NCBI GenBank assembly: GCA_001310415.1 | Contig: BAXE01000018.1 | Location: 35,205-99,204 of the forward strand | DNA from: Enterovibrio sp. JCM 19048 | GTDB lineage: Bacteria; Pseudomonadota; Gammaproteobacteria; Enterobacterales; Vibrionaceae | Reading direction: 5' to 3' | DNA length: 64,000 bases | In this document: one piece after another, positions 45,553 through 55,017 of the stretch | Numbering within the stretch: the first letter of the stretch is position 1 | Layout of the letters: every line of letters begins with the position of its first letter | The notes under the pieces: model-generated | The model's input: the letters and a program-made list of their open reading frames with translations, nothing else | What the model was told of the DNA's origin: nothing | The model's database searches: none | Made by a program: the position numbers and the translations under genes

Positions 45553-47277
45553 ATGATTGAAATCAAACGCCGTCAGGCCGCCCAGAATACCGCTTTCCCA
45601 GCCTCCATCCCGCCGCTGCTGCAGCGCATCTATGCCAACCGGGGGATCACCTCTGAAGGAGAACTTGAGCGCAGTGCCAAAGGGCTGCTCAATTACAGTG
45701 AACTTCACGGCATTGAACGCGCGGTGGAACTGCTGGCGGCAGCTATGGCGGAGGGGCGACGCATCATTGTGGTGGGTGATTTTGATGCCGATGGTGCAAC
45801 CAGTTCAGCGCTCTCTGTAACGGCATTCCGAATGATGGGCTGTACCAACGTCGATTATCTGGTACCAAACCGCTTTGATGATGGCTACGGCCTGAGTCCG
45901 GAAGTGGTGGAGCAGGCGGCCGCGAAGGGCGCAGAGCTTATTATGACGGTGGACAATGGTGTTTCATCCATTGAAGGGGTGGCCGCCGCCAAAGCGCGCG
46001 GTATCCAGGTCGTGGTGACTGATCACCACCTACCGGGCTCAGTTTTGCCGGATGCTGATGCCATGGTGAACCCGAACCTTAACGAATGTGGTTTTCCATC
46101 CAAGTCCCTGGCCGGTGTCGGCGTGGCGTTTTATCTGATGTTGGCACTGCGTGCCCATTTGCGCGAAACCGGCTGGTTTGCTGCCCGTGGCATGCAAGAG
46201 CCAAACCTCGCAGAGCTTCTTGACCTGGTCGCGCTTGGCACCGTCGCTGATGTGGTGTCGCTGGATACCAACAACCGCATTCTGGTGCACCAGGGTTGAT
46301 GCGTATCCGCGCAGGCAAATGCCGCCCAGGCATTCAGGCGCTGATTGAAGTGGCCAACCGCAATATGGCGACGCTGGTGGCGAGCGATTTCGGTTTCGCT
46401 CTAGGTCCACGCATCAATGCAGCAGGTCGTCTGGATGATATGTCATTCGGCATTGAACTGCTTTTGAGCCAGACTTACAGGCGGCGCGCCAGATGGCGTG
46501 TGAACTGGATGCTCTCAATCAGAGCCGCAAGGAAATCGAGCAGGGCATGAAAGAAGAAGCCATGGCGATTTGTGAGCGCCTGCAGTTTGGTGAAGGCTCC
46601 AGCCTGCCCTGCGGCCTGGCGCTGTTCCAGCGCGAATGGCACCAGGGTGTGATTGGTATTCTGGCGTCACGCATTAAAGACAAATTCCACCGTCCGGTGA
46701 TCGCATTTGCCGATGGCGGCGATGGCATGATCAAAGGTTCCGCACGTTCAATTCAGGGGCTGCACATGCGCGATACCCTGGATTTGATTGATACCCAGAA
46801 TCCGGGACTGATTAAAAAATTCGGTGGTCACGCCATGGCGGCAGGACTGACGATCTCCGAAGCGGATTTTGACCGCTTTGCCAAGCTGTTCGATGACGCG
46901 GTGAAAAACATCGTTGGTGAAGATGAGCTTAAAGGCATTTTGCTCTCTGACGGCGAACTGCTGCCCACGGAAATAACGCTGGATGTGGCTGAGATGCTGC
47001 GCGCCGGTGCCCATGGGGGCAGGGTTTCCCGGAACCTTTGTTTGATGGCACGTTTAAATTGCTGCACCAGAAACTGGTGGGTGGCAAACACCTTAAGATG
47101 ATGGTTGAGCCGGTGATGGGCGGGCAAATGGTGGATGCCATTGCCTTCAACGTCGACCTACGTCGCTGGCCGGATCCTTCCGTGCAACGGGTGGAGCTGG
47201 CTTATCGTCTGGATGTGAACGAGTTCCGCGGTAACCGCACGGTTCAGTTGATGGTGGAGCATATGGCGGCGGTTTGA
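45553..47277 (+). CDS. recJ: Single-stranded-DNA-specific exonuclease RecJ
   Basis: A 5'-3' exonuclease acting in RecF recombination and mismatch repair. DHH-family metal motifs are in order: IIVVGDFDADGATSSALS, LIMTVDNG, VVVTDHHLPG and LVALGTVADVV. The DHHA1 domain follows with GGHAMAAGLTI. The ATG at 45553 (MIEIKRRQ) aligns with the family; its ribosome site is weak. Three single-base losses lie near 46298, 46480 and 47020. Restored length is 575 residues. The stop runs straight into a repeat-rich spacer. Confidence 0.95.
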
Positions 47278-47354
47278 GAAAGAGCAGACCGGAGACACGA
47301 GAAAGAGCTGGCTAGAGAAAGAGCAGATTAGAGAATTGAAATAAGAGAAAGAGC
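47276..47354 (+). repeat. Four dispersed copies of GAGAAAGAGC
   Basis: Exact copies of the 10-mer start at 47276, 47299, 47315 and 47345, at uneven spacing of 23, 16 and 30 bases. The first overlaps the recJ stop codon. Three are followed by AG. The copies are not in tandem and I know no named family for them. Confidence 0.9.
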
Positions 47355-47359
47355 AGGGA

Positions 47360-47406
47360 AGCGCTGGACAATGCATCGAACGGAGAAAGTTTGGTTGTCC
47401 AGCGCT
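47360..47406. repeat. Perfect 12-bp inverted repeat with 23-base spacer
   Basis: AGCGCTGGACAA at 47360-47371 is the exact reverse complement of TTGTCCAGCGCT at 47395-47406. There is no T run, so it is not an ordinary terminator. It separates the GAGAAAGAGC copies from the heptamer tract. Confidence 0.9.
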
Positions 47407-47428
47407 AGAGGCATAACGACCATCCTGT

Positions 47429-47530
47429 AAATCTCAAATCTCAAATCTCAAATCTCAAATCTCAAATCTCAAATCTCAAATCTCAAATCTCAAATCTCAA
47501 ATCTCAAATCTCAAATCTCAAATCTCAAAT
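47429..47530 (+). repeat. Tandem heptanucleotide tract (AAATCTC)14
   Basis: Fourteen perfect consecutive copies of AAATCTC run from 47429 to 47526, followed by a partial unit AAAT. The tract is non-coding, between recJ and prfB. Such a tract should vary in copy number by slippage. Confidence 0.97.
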
Positions 47531-47651
47531 TCTGTTTCTCTCATTTTTCTCTGAAATTTTCTCCTTTGATCCCCATCACACTCTGTATATTCCTCCCGCA
47601 ATTCTGTAGAATTCTGCGGTTAAAACTCATTCCGAACATAGAAAAGTGACC

Positions 47652-48750
47652 ATGTTTGAAATCAATCCAATTAAAAACCGCCTAGCGGACATCGCCGAGC
47701 GCGCGACTGTCCTTAGGGGGTATCTTTGACTACGACGCCAAAAAAGAGCGTCTAGAAGAAGTTAATGCCGAACTGGAACAACCGGATGTGTGGAACGATC
47801 CTGAACGTGCGCAGGCACTGGGTCGTGAACGCGCATCGCTGGAAGCGGTAGTGGAAACTATCGACCAACTGGATCAGGGCGGTATCTACATCACCGATCT
47901 GCTGGAACTGGCTGTTGAAGAAAACGACCAGGATACCTTTGACGAGATTGACCCTGAACTGAGCGAACTGGAAGAGAAGCTGGCTAAGCTGGAATTCCGT
48001 CGTATGTTCTCTGGCGATCACGATGCATCTGATTGCTACATCGACCTGCAGGCAGGTTCAGGCGGTACAGAAGCGCAGGACTGGACGTCCATGATGCTGC
48101 GTATGTACCTGCGTTGGGCAGATGCAAAAGGCTTCAAAACGGAAGTGATTGAAGTGTCAGAAGGTGATGTGGCTGGATTGAAATCAGCAACCGTGCGTAT
48201 CTCTGGTGATTACGCTTACGGTTGGCTGCGCACTGAAACCGGTGTTCACCGTCTGGTGCGTAAGTCGCCGTTCGATTCAGGCGGCCGTCGTCACACCTCG
48301 TTTGCTTCTGCGTTCATTTATCCGGAAGTTGATGAAAATATCGCTATTGATATCAACCCGGCGGATCTGCGTATCGACGTATACCGCGCATCCGGTGCGG
48401 GCGGTCAGCACGTTAACACCACCGAATCTGCGGTACGTATTACCCACGTTCCGACCAATACAGTGGTGCAGTGCCAGAACGACCGTAGCCAGCACAAAAA
48501 CAAAGATCAGGCGATGAAACAGCTTCGTGCAAAACTGTTCGAGCTGGAGCTGCAAAAGCAGAATGCTGAGAAACAGGCGAACGAAGAATCCAAGTCTGAC
48601 ATTGGCTGGGGTAGTCAAATCCGTTCTTATGTTCTGGATGACTCACGCATCAAAGATCTGCGTACCGGTGTCGAAACCCGTAATACCCAGGCGGTACTGG
48701 ACGGCGATCTCGACAGATTTATTGAAGCCAGCCTGAAATCTGGTTTGTAA
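47652..48750 (+). CDS. prfB: Peptide chain release factor 2 with programmed +1 frameshift
   Basis: RF2 releases peptides at UGA and UAA. Translation starts at ATG 47652. After 25 codons it meets an in-frame TGA at 47727-47729 and must slip +1 there to continue as [16 protein letters not shown]. The GGQ catalytic loop is [14 protein letters not shown], and the stop-recognition tripeptide region ([15 protein letters not shown]) contains the SPF motif expected of RF2. Full length is 365 residues. lysS follows 26 bases downstream, the conserved prfB-lysS pair. This frame change is natural autoregulation, unlike the other breaks in the window. Confidence 0.98.
47715..47730 (+). promoter_or_regulatory. 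RF2 programmed frameshift signal
   Basis: An internal Shine-Dalgarno-like AGGGGG (47715-47720) is followed by TATCTTTGAC. The CTT-TGA slippage codons and the C after TGA are the standard E. coli-type signal. Low RF2 makes the ribosome pause at TGA and slip. Confidence 0.97.
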
Positions 48751-48776
48751 TTTTTAAGATAATTTGAAGGTTCACT

Positions 48777-50291
48777 ATGACTGACCAGTTACAAGACGAA
48801 AACAAGCTGATCGCGGAGCGTCGTGCAAAACTGAACCACATTCGTCAAAGCTGCAATGCAAACGGCCACCCGAATGATTTTCGCCGTGAGCATAAAGCGG
48901 CTGATCTTCAGGCTGAGTTTGGCGAAAAGAGCAAGGAAGAGCTGGAAGCACTGGATCACAAAGTGACCGTTGCTGGCCGTGTAATGGCGAAGCGTGGTCC
49001 TTTCATCGCTCTGCAAGACGTAAGCGGCCGCATTCAGGCGTATGCGGCTAAAGACGTACAAAACGAGCTGAAAGAGAAGTACCACGGTCTGGATATCGGT
49101 GACATCATCGGTGTATCCGGTGCACTGCACAAGTCTGGTAAAGGCGACCTGTACGTGAACATGGAATCGTACCAGCTGCTGACTAAAGCACTGCGTCCTC
49201 TGCCAGAGAAGTTCCATGGTCTGACTGACCAAGAGCAGCGTTACCGCCAGCGTTACGTTGACCTGATCGTTAACGAAGATTCACGCAATGCGTTCAAAGT
49301 GCGTTCTAAGCTGATTTCAGCTATCCGCCGTTACATGGAGTCTAAAGACTTCATGGAAGTGGAAACGCCAATGATGCAAGTGATCCCGGGTGGTGCGTCT
49401 GCACGTCCGTTTATCACGCACCACAACGCACTGGATCAGGAAATGTTCCTGCGTATCGCGCCTGAGCTGTACCTGAAGCGCCTGGTTGTAGGTGGTTTCG
49501 AGCGTGTATTCGAAATTAACCGTAACTTCCGTAACGAAGGTCTGTCTCCACGCCACAACCCAGAATTCACCATGATTGAGTTCTACATGGCGTACGCGGA
49601 TTACAACGACCTGATCGACCTGACCGAAGACATGCTGCGCACTGTTGCGCTGGAAGTCCTGGGTCAGACTTCTATGCCTTACGGCGATTTCACCGTGGAG
49701 TTCGGCGGCAAATACGCGCGTATGACCATGCTGGAAGCGATCAAGCACTACAACCCTGACCACGCTGACATTCAGGCGCTGACGGTAGAAGACGTTCAGG
49801 ATCGTGAGAAGCTGGTTGCTATCGCGAAGTCTCTGGATATCTACGTAGAGAAATTCTGGACCTGTGGTCAGCTGCTGGAAGAGATCTTCGGTGAAACCGC
49901 AGAGCCTAAACTGATCCAGCCGACCTTCATCACTGGCTACCCGGCAGACATTTCTCCGCTGGCACGCCGCAGCGATGACAACCCGTTCTTCACCGACCGC
50001 TTTGAATTCTTCATCGGTGGCCGTGAAGTGGCGAACGGCTTCTCTGAGCTGAACGATGCAGAAGATCAGGATGCACGCTTTAAAGCGCAGGTTGATGCGA
50101 AAGATGCCGGTGACGACGAAGCCATGTTCTACGATGCAGACTACATCACTGCACTGGAGCACGGTTTGCCACCAACAGCAGGTCAGGGTATCGGTATCGA
50201 CCGTCTGGCGATGCTGTTTACCAACACGCACACCATCCGTGACGTGATCCTGTTCCCGGCAATGCGTCCACAAAACCAGAAGAAAGACTGA
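48777..50291 (+). CDS. lysS: Lysyl-tRNA synthetase (class II) LysS
   Basis: An intact 504-residue enzyme charging tRNA(Lys). The N-terminal OB-fold anticodon-binding domain ([22 protein letters not shown]) is followed by class II motif 1 ([10 protein letters not shown]), motif 2 ([20 protein letters not shown]) and motif 3 ([13 protein letters not shown]). AAGGTTCACT precedes the ATG. It is in an operon with prfB and is followed by a terminator. Confidence 0.98.
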   Translation: MTDQLQDENKLIAERRAKLNHIRQSCNANGHPNDFRREHKAADLQAEFGEKSKEELEALDHKVTVAGRVMAKRGPFIALQDVSGRIQAYAAKDVQNELKEKYHGLDIGDIIGVSGALHKSGKGDLYVNMESYQLLTKALRPLPEKFHGLTDQEQRYRQRYVDLIVNEDSRNAFKVRSKLISAIRRYMESKDFMEVETPMMQVIPGGASARPFITHHNALDQEMFLRIAPELYLKRLVVGGFERVFEINRNFRNEGLSPRHNPEFTMIEFYMAYADYNDLIDLTEDMLRTVALEVLGQTSMPYGDFTVEFGGKYARMTMLEAIKHYNPDHADIQALTVEDVQDREKLVAIAKSLDIYVEKFWTCGQLLEEIFGETAEPKLIQPTFITGYPADISPLARRSDDNPFFTDRFEFFIGGREVANGFSELNDAEDQDARFKAQVDAKDAGDDEAMFYDADYITALEHGLPPTAGQGIGIDRLAMLFTNTHTIRDVILFPAMRPQNQKKD

Positions 50292-50335
50292 TTTTGTCGG
50301 GTTTCTGAACTGAAACCGAGACGCTTCTGAGACAC

Positions 50336-50364
50336 AAAAACACCGGAATTTTCCGGTGTTTTTT
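50336..50364 (+). terminator. Rho-independent terminator after lysS
   Basis: AAAAACACCGGAA and TTCCGGTGTTTTT form a stem of 11-13 bp with a short loop and T run. Confidence 0.93.
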
Positions 50365-50500
50365 ATGCCCGCCGACCGCCTCGCAACCGTTTGCGCAATG
50401 TCACAGTTTTTGCGACGTAAAACACATTTTTGTTCCGATTTTCAGCCTGAGCGCGGATGATGCCCACGCAATTCCTTGCTGCCTTTAAGTGAATATTACC

Positions 50501-51905
50501 ATGCTGAAAAAATCACTCCTTTCTGCCAGCGTTGCCCTGGCAACCTTGGCCTCGTCTGCAGCATTTGCTGCAGAGAATGTCGATCTGCTGATCAAAGACG
50601 CCACCGTATTGACCATGAACGCGGACAAAACGTTTACGAAAACGGCGTTGTTGCAGTGAAGGGCAACAAGATTGTGGCTGTCGGCGATGAAGGGCTGGCT
50701 AAAGAGTATGAAGCGAAAACTGTTCTGGATGTGGATGGCGACATCGTGATGCCGGGTCTTATCAACTCGCACACTCACGCATCAATGACAGTCTTCCGCT
50801 CGCTGGGTGATGATGTGCCGGATCGCCTGCACCGCTACATCTTCCCACTGGAGAAAAAGCTGGTAAGCCGTGACATGGTGCGTATCGGTGCCCAGCTGGC
50901 GAACGTGGAAATGTTGAAAGGCGGCGTTACGACATACGCAGACATGTACTACTTCGAAGATGAAGTGGCGAAAACCGTTGATACCATCGGCATGCGTGCT
51001 GTGTTGGGTGAAACCGTGATCAAATTCCCGGTGGCGGATGCGGCCAACGCAGAAGAGGGCATTCAGTACGCACTGAACTTTATTGAGGAATATAAAGATC
51101 ACCCGCGTATTACCCCGGCTTTTGCCCCGCACGCCCCTTACACCAACACCACAGAAGTGCTGCAGAAGATCACTAAACTTTCGCTGGAGCACGATGTTCC
51201 GGTGATGATCCACCTGGCAGAATCTGACCGTGAAAATGAAGTGATTGCAGAGCGCAGCGGCGGTAAGTCGCCTGTGGCTTACATGGCTGATATCGGCGCC
51301 TGACACCAAACCTGGTTGGTGCACACGTGATTAACGTCAATGAGGACGATATCGCGCTGCTGAAGCAGCATGATGTGGGTATCGCGCACAACATGAGTGC
51401 TAACATCAAATCAGCGAAAGGCGTTTCCCCGGCACTGACCATGTTTGATGAGGGAATGCGTATTGGTCTGGGTACCGATGGCCCGATGTCCGGCAATACC
51501 CTGAGCACGATTGATGAGTTCAACCAGGTAGCAAAAGTCCACAAGCTGGTGAATAAGGATCGCGCAGCGATGCCGCCAATCAAAGTGATTGAAATGGCCA
51601 CCATGGGCGCAGCGCGTGCACTGCACATGGAAGACAAGATTGGCTCGCTGGAAGCCGGTAAGCTGGCGGATATCATCGTCATCGATACTAAAGCACCAAA
51701 CATGGTACCTATGTACAACCCTTATTCCGCACTGGTGTATTCTGCGTACGCGACGAATGTGAAACATGCCATCGTTGATGGGCGCGTTCTGATGCAGGAG
51801 CGAGACATCCTGACTGTTGATGAGGATTCCGTTCGTGAGGAAGCGTTGCAGTTTGCAGACAAAGTTCGTCAAACTGTGATTGCCAGCGGCGAAGAAGTAC
51901 GTTGA
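50501..51905 (+). CDS. Exported amidohydrolase (TRZ/ATZ, MTA/SAH-deaminase-like)
   Basis: A metal-dependent hydrolase with a signal peptide. ATG at 50501 gives MLKKSLLSASVALATLASSA ending near AFAA, so a periplasmic location is predicted. The catalytic domain has the metal-binding PGLINSHTHASM, HLAESDRENE and GTDGPMSGNTLST, and the composite-domain ending GSLEAGKLADIIVID. This is the pattern of MTA/SAH and related deaminases. The exact substrate cannot be read from sequence. Single-base losses near 50627 and 51300 (CCC read as CC) split the frame. Restored length is 468 residues. It stands alone between terminators. Confidence 0.85.
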
Positions 51906-51935
51906 TACTTTTACCACACCTGCCTTAACCAAAAG

Positions 51936-51965
51936 ACCGCGTCTCAATAGGGCGCGGTTTTTCTT
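51936..51965 (+). terminator. Rho-independent terminator after the amidohydrolase
   Basis: ACCGCG and CGCGGT pair around an 11-base loop and are followed by TTTTTCTTTT, 30 bases past the stop. Confidence 0.85.
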
Positions 51966-52070
51966 TTATCTGCCTTCAGATGACCTCACGAAAGCGGGTC
52001 ATAGTCTATGATCTAAGAAAAAATAAAGAGAGTTTTAAAATTCTCAATATTGAGATGAGTTTGAAATGTT

Positions 52071-52091
52071 AGCCACCAAGGTGGCTTTTTT
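52071..52091 (+). terminator. Orphan intrinsic terminator upstream of vpsR
   Basis: AGCCAC-CAAG-GTGGCT is followed by five further T. It lies 106 bases after the amidohydrolase terminator and 229 bases before vpsR. It therefore ends a separate short transcript or acts as a vpsR leader attenuator. A -10-like TATGAT sits at 52007-52012, which would give a transcript of about 70 bases. No good -35 element is seen. Confidence 0.6.
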
Positions 52092-52319
52092 AGGCAGTCC
52101 ATAATCAGCTATCCCGTTAATAATATTGATAATTATGTCAATTCTTCGGCATTTCTGTTGTAAGTCGGTTGAACAGCAAAAGTGTCTAAACTGGGAACTG
52201 TTTCGATTTGGGAGCCATGTTGTATCTACAATGAGACAGACCCGCCTGTCTTGCAAAATATAATGGTACTCACAACATTTTGAACACATGTCGTTAATGG
52301 ATGACTAAAGGCAGGCACT

Positions 52320-53653
52320 ATGGGTATGCAATTCAGATCTGAGGCAGTTCCAAGTTCACTGGTAGTAGTAGGTGGAACTTATGAACCATGGCTAGCAACA
52401 TTGGAACAGGCGGGCTGGCGTTGCCACCGCTGTTATGACCTCAGGGCTGCACAATCTCTTCTACAGGATATCGGACCCTGTATCGGTATTGTAGACATCA
52501 GCCATGATGATTTCAGTCTCAATGGTGTGGCATCACTGGTTAACCGTAATAAGCAAGTGCGTTGGCTGGCACTGATCCGCGAAGACCAACTCAACAATGA
52601 TGCGATTTGTCAGTTTATTGTCAGCTTCTGCATCGACTACTTTACCTCTCCTATTCCGGACAGCCAGCTGATGAGCACCATTGGTCACCAACTGGGTATG
52701 CTCAAGCTTGAGCGTCATGTCTGGCCGCAACTGGGCGACCACAGCGACATGGGTCTTTTGGGCAAAACGTCGGTAATGAAGAAACTGCGTGATCAGGTTC
52801 GCCGCGTCGCACCGACCGATGTCTCTGTGCTTATCCACGGTGAAAGCGGTACAGGTAAAGAGCTGGTGGGCATGGCTATCCACAATGCCTCTACCCGCGC
52901 CAAGGGGCCGTTTGTCTCTGTAAAATGCAGTGCACTGCCGGAAAAACTGATCCAAAGCGAACTGTTTGGTGATGGCACAACAGAAGGCAAAGTGCAGCAA
53001 GCACACCAGGGCACTCTGTTTTTGGATGAGATCGGTGACTTGCCGTTGAACCTGCAGGCGAACCTTCTTCACCTGCTGCAAGATGGCACAGTTGAATCGC
53101 ACGATGATAAATACTCGAAAGAGATTGATGTGCGCGTGATTGCGGCGACTCACATGGATCTGGAAAAAGCCGTCGCGGAAGGACTGTTCCGTGAAGACCT
53201 TTTCTACCGTCTCAACGTACTGCGTATTTCGGTTCCTTCACTGAAAGAGCGTGCTGCGGATATCCCTGAATTGGCCGAGCACTTCCTGTTGAAGTTTGCC
53301 CGTCAGTACAACACACAGCGCGTACCTTCTCGGAAGAGGCGAACAAAATCCTCACCAACTATAGCTGGCCGGGTAACGTGCGTGAGCTTATCAATCAGGT
53401 AAAACGCGCAGTATTGCTGGCAGACAACCTGGTGATTGAGGCTGAGCATCTGGACTTGCCACGTCAGGGTGATTACAAACAGAGCCTGCGGAAGATCCGT
53501 GAAGAGTCAGAGCGTGATGCGCTGCTGGCTGTATTGGAAAGTAACAATGGACAGGTTTCGGCTGCGGCGAAAGAGCTGGGTGTATCCCGCGCGACCATGT
53601 ACCGCCTGCTGAACAAACACAGTCTGATCCCGGCGCCGCGCAGCTTTCGCTGA
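52320..53653 (+). CDS. vpsR: Biofilm master regulator VpsR (NtrC-type response regulator)
   Basis: VpsR activates Vibrio polysaccharide and biofilm genes and binds c-di-GMP in V. cholerae. The atypical receiver domain has the conserved Asp59 in GIVDISHDD. The AAA+ domain has Walker A HGESGTGKELV and Walker B TLFLDEIGDLP. The sigma54-contacting GAFTGA loop is missing: the equivalent stretch reads ELFGDGTTEGKVQQ. A Fis-type helix-turn-helix ends the protein (AAKELGVSRATMYRLLNKH). One missing base near 53331 splits the frame. Restored length is 444 residues, that of V. cholerae VpsR. The lysS-vpsR neighbourhood is a Vibrionaceae feature. Confidence 0.95.
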
Positions 53654-53677
53654 TTAACCGCCCGGAAATGTTCTAAT

Positions 53678-53702
53678 AAAAACCGCCTTACGGCGGTTTT
53701 TT
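53678..53702. terminator. Terminator between vpsR and the PACE transporter
   Basis: AAAAACCGCC and GGCGGTTTTT pair over 10 bp around TTAC. It is symmetrical and suits both convergent genes. Confidence 0.92.
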
Positions 53703-53727
53703 ATTAGATGTGTTTTTATTTTATATA

Positions 53728-54158
53728 TCAGTGCTGTACAGAGGTTTCGCCGTGCTCGATGGGAAACAGTTTATCGTATGCAATGTTGTAGATATAGGCG
53801 TAGACCAGATAGAAAAGCACCAAGCCGATATCCATGATAAGTGCATCCCACAGGCTGATGTTCAGCCACCAGCCAGTGCAGGCAAGGTTACCCACAGTAA
53901 ACCCAACTCAAACAACACTGCGTGCACAATCCGGTGCTTCTGTTTTTTCTCACTCGTGCCGGTCCATTTCACCATGGCCTTATCAAACCATATGTTGTAG
54001 ACGTAGTTCCATCCGGTTGCTAACACAGAAAATGCCACACCCAAAACACCGGTGTGGGCCGCATTAAAGCCAAACTGGGACAAGATACTCACGATGAGAA
54101 GAAGTCCAATTACCTCGAAGGCAATAGCATGTCGAATCCTGTCAGAAATAGTTCTCAT
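53728..54158 (-). CDS. PACE family multidrug/biocide efflux transporter
   Basis: A small four-helix membrane protein with two copies of the bacterial transmembrane pair domain. The start is MRTISDRIRHAIAFEVIGLLL, the first half has TGWNYVYNIWFDKAM, the second RIVHAVLFELGLLW and YAYIYNIAYDKLFP. The repeated WN/YNxxxD pattern is that of AceI-like chlorhexidine pumps. ATG at 54158 follows GGAGGAACGATCT. One missing base near 53875 breaks the frame. Restored length is 143 residues. The substrate here is unknown. Confidence 0.9.
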
Positions 54159-54528
54159 AGATCGTTCCTCCAAAAGATGCTGACATGATATACAAATAAA
54201 AGATTGGTTTAAGTTATTAACTATCCGAATTTCGGATGATTGGCGCGCTTAAGATCTTTTAGCTATAAACGTATGATTTTGCGCGTAAATTAATCTTTTC
54301 TAATAAGACGTATGGATGGCTAGTGATAAGCGGCTTGTCCTCTTTACTGGACAAAACGAGGCAAGATAGATGATTAAACATTGTTCAATCCACTGGGTGG
54401 AGACTATGTGTCTGAATTCACCAAACCAACAAATAGTGCATTGAAATATTGATCTATATCATTAGTATTAACAGTGAATTTACAAATGCGGTGTTTACAC
54501 CAAGGTTTATCAGATTTAGGAGGCAACG
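54159..54528. other. Intergenic region upstream of the 25-codon ORF
   Basis: The 370 bases are AT-rich and carry no supported gene or terminator. The region must hold the PACE promoter (minus) and the promoter of the downstream small-ORF/DUF1127 unit (plus). Confidence 0.5.
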
Positions 54529-54606
54529 ATGACAAATCAAATGTTTAAGTCCGTTACCACGTTCTCCTGTGATCTGTGCGCAACTATGCGAAAACCTGTA
54601 CAGTAA
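54529..54606 (+). CDS. 25-residue ORF upstream of the DUF1127 gene
   Basis: ATG at 54529 lies 5 bases after a perfect Shine-Dalgarno AGGAGG (54518-54523). The frame runs 25 codons to TAA and contains a CDLC pair (residues 14-17) and a basic end (MRKPVQ). I recognise no family. It lies 116 bases upstream of the DUF1127 gene with a GC-rich hairpin in between, so it could be a leader peptide or an independent microprotein. The ribosome site is the main evidence that it is translated. Confidence 0.5.
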   Translation: MTNQMFKSVTTFSCDLCATMRKPVQ

Positions 54607-54625
54607 CTCCGCATCCCTAAGCAAT

Positions 54626-54648
54626 GGGCCGCGGATTGATTGCGGCCC
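54626..54648 (+). promoter_or_regulatory. GC-rich hairpin between the 25-codon ORF and the DUF1127 gene
   Basis: GGGCCGC and GCGGCCC pair over 7 bp with a 9-base loop. It lacks a T run and so is not an intrinsic terminator. It may protect or shape the leader RNA. The regulatory role is inferred from position only. Confidence 0.4.
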
Positions 54649-54722
54649 GATTGGTATACCCCCTCTCGTTACACGCCCGCATTCTGTCCAACGCCTCCTT
54701 AATCACTCATAAGGAGTCTGTC

Positions 54723-54974
54723 ATGACACAATCAATGTACCTTCGTTTAGCTGTTTTTTTCGTCCGTATGGATATCAAGCGTGAAGAAGCTCAATGGCGC
54801 AAAGCCCACCGCAGATTGCGATACGTCGGCGAGCCATTGTCTGAACACCTGCTGAGGGATATCGGCTTTGAAAAAGATGGATTGTCGATAGGTCACACTG
54901 TGGCACCTCAATACAAGGCACAGCGCGAAATCGCTCGTATGCGTAGGAAGTTGAGGTTGAACCCCACGACGTAA
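54723..54974 (+). CDS. DUF1127 domain-containing small protein
   Basis: An 83-residue, arginine-rich protein. Its central part, RRLRYVGEPLSEHLLRDIGFEKDGL, matches the DUF1127 (YjiS-like) signature with the final LRDIGF motif. The frame opens at 54624, but ATG at 54723 follows ATAAGGAGTCTGTC and is the likely start. In other bacteria short DUF1127 proteins affect RNA turnover and phosphate or colony phenotypes. No role can be fixed here. A strong terminator closes the unit. Confidence 0.85.
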   Translation: MTQSMYLRLAVFFVRMDIKREEAQWRKAHRRLRYVGEPLSEHLLRDIGFEKDGLSIGHTVAPQYKAQREIARMRRKLRLNPTT

Positions 54975-54980
54975 TCTGGA

Positions 54981-55009
54981 GGAGCCTCCTTTCGGGGAGG
55001 CTCCTTTTT
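54981..55009 (+). terminator. Rho-independent terminator after the DUF1127 gene
   Basis: GGAGCCTCC and GGAGGCTCC form a 9-bp stem around TTTCGG, followed by TTTTT. Confidence 0.93.
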
Positions 55010-55017
55010 ATTCCTGT

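Larger units (their letters stand above)
51906..52319. other. Intergenic region amidohydrolase / vpsR
   Basis: The 414 bases contain the amidohydrolase terminator (51936-51965) and a second, unexplained intrinsic terminator (52071-52091). About 230 bases remain for the vpsR promoter and leader. No ORF with a ribosome site is seen. Confidence 0.7.

Noticed and set aside
47429..47530. Tandem tract considered as a CRISPR array
   Set aside because: The unit is 7 bases with no spacers, and no cas genes are near. It is a simple microsatellite.
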